Of a stretch of DNA of 64,000 nt, positions 46,583 through 54,506 are shown one piece after another; position 1 is the stretch's first letter; each line of letters opens with the position of its first letter. The translations under genes and the position numbers were made by a program. The stretch is from Streptomyces sp. NBC_00289 (GTDB lineage Bacteria > Actinomycetota > Actinomycetes > Streptomycetales > Streptomycetaceae), in assembly GCF_041435115.1 (NCBI RefSeq), contig NZ_CP108046.1:248001-312000 (forward strand), given 5' to 3'. Below the pieces are notes generated by a model that ran no database searches, was not told the DNA's origin, and saw only the letters and a program-made list of their open reading frames with translations.

Positions 46583-47350
46583 TCAGGCTGTGCCGTGGAG
46601 GTTCTTGGCGGTTGGTGACGTCCGTACCGTGGCCGGGTCGGGGTAGGTTCCCAGGAGCCGGTCGGCGCTCGCGGTCGTGGTGACCGTGAACCAGTAGTGC
46701 TCGTTCTTGTAGTGGTGTAGCCGGTGGTTGCGCCAGATGGCTTTGTAGGCGCTGCTGCGGGGCTGGTAGTCGCTGTGGATCAGGTAGTGGGTCCACTCGT
46801 AGAGGAGCCCGGTCACTGCCACGGTGACCATGAAGGTCAGGGCTTGGCCCAGGCGCGGGAAGGCGATGAGGGCCATGATGTTGTAGCCGGCGATGACCCA
46901 GACGAGCGCCCGCCAGGGGATAAAGACCAGGGGGACGTCACGTGGGTCGACATGGTGTTCGCGGTGTTTCCTGGCCAGGAGAGGGTCCAAGACGACGCCG
47001 GCGACCTTGCGCGGACGCCAGTGCAGTACGAAGACGTGTATCAGCCATTCCAAGAGCGGGAACAGCAGGATGAGGGCGACCGGGGCGTAGACGTCGTCGG
47101 TACGCCAGTCCCCCAGGGCAATCCGGCAGGCAAGCACCGTCACCAGGGTGCCGCTGATCATCCAGGGGGAAGGGTGACGCCAGAAGGCCAGGAACACGTT
47201 TCCCAGCGTGACGTCTCTCCGGTGTGGTGACGTCGGCTGTGCTTTCTCGGCCGCGCGGACCTCGTCCGCTCGGAGGCGGGCTCGGGTGGGGGCATCCGAG
47301 GCCTCGTCGGTGGACGGCCGCATCCGCATGAGCGTCCTACGCAGGTTCAT
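46583..47350 (-). CDS. Fatty acid hydroxylase/sterol desaturase-family membrane protein
   Basis: 255 residues. Integral membrane di-iron enzyme that inserts oxygen into a lipid or carotenoid-like chain. Histidine clusters: HVFVLHW, KHREHHVD, THYLIHS and NHRLHHYKNEHYWFTVT. Hydrophobic spans: about 62-82 (ISGTLVTVLACRIALGD), 88-108 (YAPVALILLFPLLEWLIHV), 150-170 (LVWVIAGYNIMALIAF) and 175-195 (FMVTVAVTGLLYEWTHYL). The N-terminal 45 residues are polar. Its start lies 14 nt inside the upstream FadR gene, so the two are translationally coupled. Intact. Substrate unknown. Confidence 0.88.
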   Translation of the reverse strand: MNLRRTLMRMRPSTDEASDAPTRARLRADEVRAAEKAQPTSPHRRDVTLGNVFLAFWRHPSPWMISGTLVTVLACRIALGDWRTDDVYAPVALILLFPLLEWLIHVFVLHWRPRKVAGVVLDPLLARKHREHHVDPRDVPLVFIPWRALVWVIAGYNIMALIAFPRLGQALTFMVTVAVTGLLYEWTHYLIHSDYQPRSSAYKAIWRNHRLHHYKNEHYWFTVTTTASADRLLGTYPDPATVRTSPTAKNLHGTA

Positions 47351-48068
47351 CGCTCTCCTTAAGTTGGTCGATGACGTCGATCAGAGCCTGGGTCGCCGGG
47401 CGGAGCAGATCCTCAGCACGGGTGCGAGCGGCGGTCGCGTCGCGCTGAACTATGGCGTCGGTCAGGGCCGTGTAGGCATCCGTCCGGTTCACCTCCGTGG
47501 CCATGACGTGGACCAGGGCCTCTAGGGCGGGCTCGTAGGCGGTGCGCAGGCTGTTGAACATCAATCGGAAGGTCACGGACTCGGCCGCGTCCGTGACGTG
47601 TTCCCAGAAGGTCAGGGCGCGCCGTTGCCTGCTCACGGGATCGGTGTCGGTGTCGAGCGCCCGGACGGCGTCCTGGAGTAGGGCGGCGAGGGCGGGTCCC
47701 TTGCGCCGAGCTGCCAGTTCGGCGATCTTCGGGCCGATGTGAAACCGTGCTTCCAGGATGCTGCGGGCAACTTCCAGGTCGATCTCGCCGCCGGGGAAGA
47801 GGAGGCGAGGGAGCAGATCGAGACCGCCCGCTCTGCGGATGTCCCGCACAGTGGTGGCATCGCCTTGGCGGACGTCCAGAAGACCTGCGTGCGCGAGTCG
47901 TTGCAGCGCTTCCCGTACGGCGGAACGTGAGACGCCGAGGACTTCGGCGAGGCGCCGTTCGCTAGGAAGACTTTCACCGGGGGCGAGATTACCGCTGACG
48001 AGTTCGGTGAAGAGCTGGTCGAACACTTCGTCAGGAACGGAGCGCCGGTTGACGGGTTGTAGAGGCAT
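47337..48068 (-). CDS. FadR-subfamily GntR regulator
   Basis: 243 residues. Winged helix at about 10-75 (VFDQLFTELVSGNLAPGES, LPSERRLAEVLGVSRSAVR, EALQRLAHAGLLDVRQGD), then the all-helical FCD effector domain (VARSILEARFHIGPKIAEL, RRALTFWEHVTDAAESVTF, AYTALTDAIVQRDATAARTRA). This group usually senses an acyl or organic acid ligand. Cotranscribed with the hydroxylase, so it probably controls that enzyme in response to a lipid. Two palindromes lie just upstream. Confidence 0.9.
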   Translation of the reverse strand: MPLQPVNRRSVPDEVFDQLFTELVSGNLAPGESLPSERRLAEVLGVSRSAVREALQRLAHAGLLDVRQGDATTVRDIRRAGGLDLLPRLLFPGGEIDLEVARSILEARFHIGPKIAELAARRKGPALAALLQDAVRALDTDTDPVSRQRRALTFWEHVTDAAESVTFRLMFNSLRTAYEPALEALVHVMATEVNRTDAYTALTDAIVQRDATAARTRAEDLLRPATQALIDVIDQLKESDEPA

Positions 48069-48089
48069 GCGGAGACCCTACGATTCTAG

Positions 48090-48116
48090 TGGACTGATGG
48101 TCCAGTGGTCAGACCA
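48090..48116 (-). promoter_or_regulatory. Candidate FadR-type operator pair
   Basis: TGGAC-N5-GTCCA at 48090-48104 and TGGTC-A-GACCA at 48106-48116. The second is the spacing and sequence style (TGGTnnnACCA) known for FadR-subfamily sites. They sit 22-48 bp upstream of the regulator start, fitting autorepression. Confidence 0.6.
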
Positions 48117-48978
48117 GTCAAGGTGAAAGATGTCGTACCTACGATGTGCGTGTCCTACATGGTCAGGGCTTCGGCGAAGTAGGTGGGTGTCCGTTCGTGA
48201 TCACTTGAGGTCGAGCAGGGCGAGCGGGCGGTCCGCGTTGCGGGCGTTGTGTCGCAGAGCTGCTGCGATGTTGGTCGCGCCGGCCAGCCGCAGGGTGCCG
48301 ATGGCGAGGTTGCGCCAAGTGGCCATCGCCCGGGGCGCGTTGCCGGTTCGCAGTGGTGAGGCGTCTTCGGCGAACGTGGTGTCTCTGACGTGGTGCAGGG
48401 CTTCGATCTGCCAGTGATCACGGATCAGGGCCGCCAGCTGGGCGGGGCCGGCCTGCTCAGCGGTGAGGCTGGTGACGGCGTAGACGGTCTTGATGGTGGT
48501 CTTGCCGGTCTTGCGGTCGGTGCGGCGACGCTTGATCTGGGCGGCCTGGCGGGCTCCGGGGAAGAGCAGGCCGTTGACCGTGACCACCTTGATCCGTCGG
48601 ATCTCCGAGCGGCCGTGGCCGATGCCCTTCACACGGCCCTGCAGCGGGATCTCTGTCCACGGAAGGGATCTGAGCTGCTTGCGGAGCTTCTTCTGGTTGC
48701 CTTTGACGATCACGATGTAGTGGGCTTCGCGGCCGAGGAGGTAGTCGGCGTGCTCGCGTTGGTGTGCATGGCGTCACTGGTGACGACCACCCCGGCCAGG
48801 TCTGTGATGGTCTCCAGCAACGGCTGGAAGCAGGTGATCTCGTTCGTCTTCTCACCGACGTCCAGCTGGGCCAGGACCAGGCCGGTGGTGTGGTCCAGGG
48901 CTGCGAGCAGGTGGATCCTGCGGCCGTTGGCCCTGTGAGGGGCCTCGCGTTTTCCGGACAGGCTTCTGACCGTTTATT

Positions 48979-49902
48979 TCACGCGGCGATTCGCAACTTC
49001 TCGTACTCGGCATGGACTTCGCGTGGAGGGCGGTACCCCACCGCCGAGTGGAGGCGTTTGCGATTGTACCAGAATTCGATGTAGCGAGTGATGTCCTGCC
49101 GGGCGACCTCGCGGGTCAGGTAAGTCACCCTTGATACGCGCTCGTTCTTCAGGGCGCCGAAGAATGATTCGGCCATGGCGTTGTCGAAACAGATCCCGGT
49201 GCGGCCGGCAGATCTGCGGAGCCCGAACCGGTTTAGCGTCCTCCCGAACTCGGCTGACATGTAGTTACTTCCGCGATCCGAGTGAAATATCGCGTCGGCC
49301 GAGAGGTTCCTGTTCCGTGCCGCGTTACGGATCGCCTTGGATATCAGTGGGGTTTGGTAGTGGTCGTCCATCGCGTAACCGATGACTTCCTTCGTGCAGC
49401 AGTCGATTACCGTCGCGAGGTACAGCCAGCCTTCCCCGGTCCCGATATAAGTAATGTCACCGACGAGCTTTTCGCCGGGTGCGTCCGCGGTGAAGTTGCG
49501 GCCGACGAGGTCCGGCACTTGGCCGGCCGCGGCCTTGGTGAGGTTGAACCTCTTCGGCTGTGGCTGGCAGGACTCAAGTCCCAGCTCGCGCATCAGGCGG
49601 CGGACCAGTTCCAGGCCGACGCTGATGCCCCAGCGGTGCAGCTGGGCTTGGATGCGACGGTGGCCGTAGGTGCTGTCGGAAATGTCGAAGGCTTTCTTGA
49701 TGAGCAGTTTCAGTTCCTCGCGCCGCTGTGCCGTCGCGGATTCCGGGCGGGATCGCCAGTCGTAGTAGCCGGATCTGGAGACGCCGAGTCTGCCGCACAT
49801 GAACTCGACGCTGTATGCGCACTCCGCAGTGTCGAGCCGCATCTCATCGATGAACTCGTACTTGCTTGCTACCGGGGATCCTTCGCGAAGTACGCCGCGC
49901 AT
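48979..49902 (-). CDS. IS3-family transposase OrfB (integrase core)
   Basis: Integrase part of the IS3 transposase, normally made as an OrfAB fusion by -1 frameshifting. HTH_21 region FMCGRLGVSRSGYYDWRSR and DSTYGHRRIQAQLHRWGIS, first Asp in LVGDITYIGTGEGWLYLAT, second Asp in DAIFHSDRGSNYMSAEFG, Glu in CFDNAMAESFFGALKNERV, tail RKRLHSAVGYRPPREVH. Overlaps OrfA by 34 nt. The slippery run AAAAAA (49902-49907 on the + strand as TTTTTT) lies in the overlap. Intact. Confidence 0.92.
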   Translation of the reverse strand: MRGVLREGSPVASKYEFIDEMRLDTAECAYSVEFMCGRLGVSRSGYYDWRSRPESATAQRREELKLLIKKAFDISDSTYGHRRIQAQLHRWGISVGLELVRRLMRELGLESCQPQPKRFNLTKAAAGQVPDLVGRNFTADAPGEKLVGDITYIGTGEGWLYLATVIDCCTKEVIGYAMDDHYQTPLISKAIRNAARNRNLSADAIFHSDRGSNYMSAEFGRTLNRFGLRRSAGRTGICFDNAMAESFFGALKNERVSRVTYLTREVARQDITRYIEFWYNRKRLHSAVGYRPPREVHAEYEKLRIAA

Positions 49903-50159
49903 TTTTTCAGGAAGGAGTTTTCCATCTCCAGCTCACGGTTCCGCCGTTCGAGTTCCTTCAGGCGTACCCGCTCGTTCACCGTCAATTCTGCATCGGGAGC
50001 CGGTTCCTGCTGCTTCTGGTGCTTCTTCACCCAGCCGCGTAGCGTCTCCGAGTTCAGCTCAAGCTCCCGGGCAACTTCGGAGATCGTCTTGCTTGACCTC
50101 AACGCGATCTGGACTGCTTCCTCACGGAACTCCGGCGAGTACTTACTGGGTGGCGGCAC
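49869..50159 (-). CDS. IS3-family transposase OrfA
   Basis: 96 residues from a GTG with GAGGAAG upstream. HTH_Tnp_1 domain: YSPEFREEAVQIALRSSKT, ISEVARELELNSETLRGW. Followed by a leucine-zipper-like coiled coil (RLKELERRNRELEMENSFL) that spans the frameshift site. Binds the element ends as OrfAB or competes as a regulator on its own. Confidence 0.92.
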   Translation of the reverse strand: MPPPSKYSPEFREEAVQIALRSSKTISEVARELELNSETLRGWVKKHQKQQEPAPDAELTVNERVRLKELERRNRELEMENSFLKKCAAYFAKDPR

Positions 50160-50469
50160 TTCTTCCTCGTTTCCTGTTCAGGACAACCCTATTGGGTCCC
50201 TGTCCGGAAACTTCGGGGCCCCTCACCTGGCCGCTCCGCGAAGGCTTTTGCCGTCGACCGCCAAGCCGCTCGGCCGGCCCTGGGTTTGGTTGCGGCGGTC
50301 GGACAGCCAGCGGCCGACCGCCGGGTCCAATGCGTCGCCGTCGATCCGGGCCAGCAGTCGTCGGACTGTCGTTTCCGCAGGCAGGGCCCGTTTGGGGGAA
50401 AGGGGGTCGAGTCGCACGCCGCCGTGTTCCAGCACGTGGGGCGGAGCGTCGGTGATCCATTCGCCGACC

Positions 50470-50700
50470 GCCAGGTCGAAGTCCGGATCCTTCGAGCGGG
50501 TCCAGGACCGGGTACGGCGCCAGCGCACACCCTCGGCCAGCAGGATCCGGCGGACCTGGCTGCGACCGACCTCGATGCCCAGCCTCCTGGCCTCGGCGGC
50601 CAGTGCGTCAAGGGTCCACTCCGGCGGCCCAGACTCATCCTCCGCGGCCAGCTCGCCGTCCGCCTGCACCGTCAGCCGGCCCGGCGCCGCCTGCTTGTGA
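50470..50700 (-). pseudogene. IS630-family transposase N-terminal scrap
   Basis: Reads ELAAEDESGPPEWTLDALA, AEARRLGIEVGRSQVRRIL and WRRTRSWTRSKDPDFDLA, the second HTH of IS630 transposases just before the catalytic domain. It joins ISAs1 copy 4 at FDLAVGEW and ISAs1 copy 5 at 50700, so it bridges two ISAs1 pieces. Confidence 0.65.
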
Positions 50701-51933
50701 TCACCACAACGGAAGACCGTGCCTGCTGCGCCAGCATCACTCATCCCCGTCGGGCTGGGCCAACTCGCGGGCGGCAATCCGGCCTGCCCCGACGAACTGC
50801 CCGACCTTCTGGCCCGGCTGTCTCGCTTGCCCGACCCGCGCCGCCGCCCGGGCCGTCGTCACCCGCTGCCGTATGTCCTGGCGGTCGCCGCCTGCGCGGT
50901 CCTGGCCGGAGCGAAGTCCCTCACCGCGATCGCCGAGTGGGCTGCCAATGCCTGTGACCGGCTGCTGTTGTGCTGCGGGGCCGCGCTGCGTGATCCGGAC
51001 CGACCTTGCCGGGCGCCCAGCGAAGCCACCGTGCGCCGGGTACTGCAGCGCATCGACGGCGACGCGTTCGACGCGGCGATCGGCGGCTGGCTTACCGGCC
51101 GTGCCGCCGCCTCCCGCGCCGCGGCCAGGACAGACACCCACCGGACAGTCCGGCGCGGGCAGCGGTTGCGGTGGACGGCAAGTCCCTGCGCGGAGCCATT
51201 CGCGCCAACGGCCGCGCTGCGTCCACCTGATCTCCGCTCTGCGTGACGACAGCATCGTGCTGGCCCAGCGTAAGGTCAACGCCAAGAGCAACGAGATCAC
51301 CGCGTTCCGCCCCCTGCTGAACCCGCTGGACCTGACCGGCGCGGTGGTGACCTTCGACGCGCTGCTGACCCAGACCGACCACGCGAAGTTCCTGGCCGAG
51401 GAGAAGGGAGCGCACTACATCGCCGTACTCAAGGGCAACCATCCGAGCCTGCACGCGCTGGTGAAGAACCTGCCGTGGAAGGAGGTTCCGCTGCTGGACC
51501 GTACCCGGCCCACCGCGCACGGCCCTGACGAAATCCGCCGGCTCAAGGCCGCCATCGTGCCGGGACTGCCATCGCACGCCGACCAGGCGCTGCAGATCGT
51601 CCGCAGGCGGCGCACCCTGCGCACCGGGAAGGTGTCGCTCGAGCGCGTCTACGCGATCATCGGTCTGACGGTGCACCAGACGAACGCTGCTGACGAACGC
51701 GTTCGCGGGCATTGGGCTATTGAGAATCGTGAGCACCATGTCAGGGATGTGACGTTCGGGGAGGACGCCTCACGGGTGCGAACCGGCGGTGCACCGCGGG
51801 CGATGGCCTCCCTGCGGAACCTGGCCATCGGCGCGCTCCGCCTGACCGGCTGGGACAACATCGCCGCGGGCCTGCACCATCACGGGCGGGACACGACCCG
51901 GCCGCCAACCGCCCTCGGACTCAACTGGTCATT
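50701..51933 (+). pseudogene. ISAs1-family copy 5, frame broken
   Basis: Same sequence and frameshifts as copy 2 (near 51150 and 51225) but with the middle region intact: [57 protein letters not shown] and [18 protein letters not shown]. Two or three indels inactivate it. The normal end is interrupted by IS5-A copy 4, and its outer end reappears at 52807 (CGCCAATCGCGAGAACGACA), as in copy 2. Confidence 0.8.
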
Positions 51934-52806
51934 GAGCTTGTTCAGCGGTGAGTCTCCAGGGTGAGAATGGCTCTGGCGATTGACGTCATCCGGCTCGGGT
52001 TGCAGCGGGCTTTGCGGAGGATCCGCCAGGTCTTGACCGATGCGATGGATCTCTCGACAGGCCACCGCAGACGCGAGTGCGCCCGGTTGACGCATCTCTG
52101 TTTGACGGTGAGGTCTTTGCCCGGTCGTCGTCTGTGGGGCACGACGACGATGTCACCGGCGCCCTGGTAGCCGCGGTCGGCCAGGATCGGGATGCCCAGG
52201 CGGATACACGTAGCGATGATCCGGTGCCGTCGGGCCGCGGTCAGATCGTGGGTCCGGCCGGGCAGCGCGGGCGAGATCCACACCAGCGTGCCGTCCGGAG
52301 CGGTCACCACCTGCAGGTTCACGCCGTGCCGGCGGTGCTTTCCCCAGTAGTCCGCCCGGCCGTCGCCGGTCCGGTCGCACTCGGCGAGTGTCCCCTCCAG
52401 CAGCAGGTAGCGGGCGTCGGGGCGATCTCAGGGCCGCGGTCAGACCGGGCGCGAGCTCTGCGAGGTGGCCGATCACGGCGTGCACGTGGGCGTGTGCGGT
52501 GCCCAGGCTGATACCGAAGCCGGCCGCGAGCTGACACAGGGCGTCGTTCTTCCGCAGGTATACCAGTGCGACCAGGGCGCGCTCGGACGCTGGCAGCTTG
52601 CACCTGCGGTCACCCTCACGGGTGACAATGAGCATCGTGACCCACTCCACCAGGGCATGCGGAACATCGAGTACGGCACGATAAGGAACCAACAGAGCCC
52701 CAAGGCTGAAGAGTTGAGCGTAGACACCTCGCTCAACAGCCCTGGGGCTCTGCCCGTTCCGCCCTCACCACACGTCACCCGATCAGTAGCCGAACTGAAC
52801 AAGCTC
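51934..52806 (-). mobile_element. IS5-A copy 4
   Basis: 873 bp with GAGCTTGTTCAG ends. Flanks ATT and AT-G: the second copy of a presumed ATT duplication has lost a base. Inserted at the right end of ISAs1 copy 5. Confidence 0.88.
51942..52692 (-). pseudogene. IS5-A transposase, +1 frame break
   Basis: As the copies at 1628, 8956 and 11258, with the same extra C near 52420. DDE half VKQRCVNRAHSRLRWPVER. A few substitutions are private to this copy (for example [12 protein letters not shown]). Confidence 0.8.
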
Positions 52807-52898
52807 ATGCTTCGCCAATCGCGAGAACGACAGGGCCCTGCCTGCCCACCGCAGCCTGACAACACCGTTGAGGACCGCCCGGTTAATGTGTGTCAGCA

Positions 52899-52924
52899 TA
52901 TAATTTGTGCACCCCCGGGGGTGC
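52899..52924 (+). promoter_or_regulatory. TATAAT box followed by a 16-bp perfect palindrome
   Basis: TATAAT at 52899-52904 and the palindrome GCACCCCCGGGGGTGC at 52909-52924, which would overlap the transcription start. No good -35 at normal spacing (TTGAGG is 25 bp away). Likely promoter plus operator of the gene at 52968. Confidence 0.45.
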
Positions 52925-52967
52925 CCGAAAAAACCAGAACTGGCGGCCAAAATCAGGAGAACACTCA

Positions 52968-53660
52968 ATGGCATTCAATATAGAATTTCAAATGCAGGTC
53001 AAATTCAACTCTCGCAGTGAATTCAAGACGTGGCGCGAGCAAGTTCTAATTGAGCAGCGGACGAGACTAGAATCACTCCAGGGATTCTCAGAAAAATTCG
53101 ATGAGTCCGACGAGGACCTGCTAACCGACCTGATCATCGAGGACACCGCCACACTAGAAGAGGCCCTGGATGAGCTACGGCGCGTCGGCCACGAGATCAC
53201 GGCCGAGGATATCGCGGAATGGAGGCCGGCGGTAGACGATGAAGGAAGTCCCGGCATCTACCTTCTTGAGAACAGAAAGCTGAGGCGGGATTCACCGGTC
53301 GACGCTCTTTTCGATCACCTGCACGACAATCCCGCCCCTGCCCAACTGAGGATCAACCGCATCTCGCTGAATGATCATGCCAATGTGACGGCGAGCGGAT
53401 CCTTTCGAGACTTTGACGCATATTGCTACTATCGCCTCCCGTTGATCTTTGCCGGAACATCCGCCCAGGAGTTTGGTGGCAGGGGTCATGTATCCTTCTT
53501 CGGAGTCGAAAGAGGAGTGCTTGTTGCCTTGTTCTGCGATTTCCAAGAGAATGGTATTCGAATCAACGAGCCCGATGTTCAGGATGCGGTCGCTTGGAGA
53601 GTTCACGACCGCTTCGACAGCATCGAATTGACCAGTGAAGGACTTCGACACCGGCTTTAG
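52968..53660 (+). CDS. Unknown acidic protein, AT-rich gene
   Basis: 230 residues. AGGAG lies 9 nt before the ATG. N-terminal region MAFNIEFQMQVKFNSRSEF; then long acidic helices (KFDESDEDLLTDLIIED, ATLEEALDELRRVGHEITA) and a strand-rich C-terminal half (LRINRISLNDHANVTASGS, GHVSFFGVERGVLVALFCD). No family recognised. Base composition is clearly less GC-rich than its surroundings, so it is probably a recent import. It lies 3' of and opposite to the RHS gene, where partner genes of polymorphic toxins are often found, but the orientation argues against simple pairing. A group II intron relic starts right after its stop. Confidence 0.65.
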   Translation: MAFNIEFQMQVKFNSRSEFKTWREQVLIEQRTRLESLQGFSEKFDESDEDLLTDLIIEDTATLEEALDELRRVGHEITAEDIAEWRPAVDDEGSPGIYLLENRKLRRDSPVDALFDHLHDNPAPAQLRINRISLNDHANVTASGSFRDFDAYCYYRLPLIFAGTSAQEFGGRGHVSFFGVERGVLVALFCDFQENGIRINEPDVQDAVAWRVHDRFDSIELTSEGLRHRL

Positions 53661-54010
53661 CCGCCGAGTAGCCGAGGGGATTTTCACCCCTCGGCCCTCA
53701 CAGATCCGTACGTGACGATCTCTCGTCATACGGCTCTTGTCGTTCTGGTCACCAGACGCGGGGGGCATGGGTGGTCCAGGCCCAGTGGGCGAACCGGGGT
53801 CGCCGTGCGACGGCCTGGTTCCACGCCGTTTGGGCTTTCTTCCTGCCCCGCAGCCGTTTGAACTTCTTGCGCATCCACCGCCTCAGGTAGGCGTTGACGC
53901 GTTCCAGGAGGGGATGGAGGGCCGACTGGTAGAAGGCTCCGTAGTACGTCATCCACCCGCGAATGATCGGGTTGATGAACCGTGCGAGGTCTGCTTCCGG
54001 CGACGGCGTA
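53661..54010 (-). pseudogene. Group II intron 3' end relic
   Basis: From about 54010: FINPIIRGWMTYYGAFYQS, LERVNAYLRRWMRKKFKRL and RFAHWAWTTHAPRVW, the maturase C-terminal domain, stop at 53749. Domain V is 53703-53736, same as the relic at 21001 apart from the loop region. Domain VI and the 3' boundary reach 53661, adjacent to the stop codon of the gene at 52968. The 5' part is replaced by an IS6 fragment at about 54000. Confidence 0.75.
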
Positions 54011-54230
54011 GGGCGGCCGCGTACTGAGGCCCGAACCGGTCACACCACTGCCGGATGGCCTCGTGGGAGACGATGATCCCGCGCGCCAGCAGCAACTCCT
54101 CGACCTCGCGGTAGCTGAGCGGGAAGCGGTGGTACAGCCACACCGCCTGGGAGATGACCTCCGCCGGGAACCGGAAACCCTTGTACGACACCGTCGCTTC
54201 GGACTCCACGGCCGCCCCCTCCCCGGACGA
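54000..54230 (-). pseudogene. IS6-family transposase N-terminal fragment
   Basis: Reads VSYKGFRFPAEVISQAVWL, YHRFPLSYREVEELLLARG and IIVSHEAIRQWCDRFGPQY, ending at AALRRRRK where the intron relic takes over. About 85 residues. Confidence 0.75.
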
Positions 54231-54287
54231 TCAACAAACCCGACGATCATCCCAGCCCCGAGGCCCCTCACTCAACTTGACAGCGCC

Positions 54288-54505
54288 GCCCTGGACCCAC
54301 GAGATCACAGGCGCCCTCGAACAGCTCGCGCTCCTGCCGAACCCCGGCTGACAGCGGATCCACCTATCCCTACGAAACAACACCCCGGAGCAGCGGAACC
54401 CGGCGCCCACCCGACACGACACTCGGGCCGTCGGCATGCCCGCCATCAGTCACAGAAGCGAAACGGTCCACCGACTCCGTCGGCGGACCGTCATGCAAGA
54501 TCGAG
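54288..54505 (+). pseudogene. IS1380-family 3' end scrap
   Basis: Encodes the tail HEITGALEQLALLPNPG with the following non-coding end, which matches 4010-4222 closely in layout and ends in CAAGATCGAG. It abuts the stop codon of the RHS gene, so it may have replaced whatever lay downstream of it. Confidence 0.65.
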
Positions 54506-54506
54506 A

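Larger units (their letters stand above)
48936..50225 (-). mobile_element. IS3-family element, complete
   Basis: 1290 bp, ends TGAGGGGCC...GGCCCCTCA (TG...CA as usual for IS3) followed inward by TTTCCGGACAGG, and a 4-bp target duplication CCTG (48932-48935, 50226-50229). Confidence 0.9.
48168..50465 (-). pseudogene. ISAs1-family copy 4, split by IS3 and frame broken
   Basis: The N-terminal piece (50465-50226) reads [38 protein letters not shown] and [13 protein letters not shown]. After the IS3 element it continues (48931-48201) to the same C-terminus as copy 3, [19 protein letters not shown] through [12 protein letters not shown]. The one-base loss in the HTNRE region is the same as in copy 3. 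The far N-terminus is replaced by an IS630 scrap. Confidence 0.8.

Noticed and set aside
49282..50700. A 472-codon frame opposite IS3 and ISAs1
   Set aside because: Crosses the boundaries of two different elements and mirrors their coding strands.
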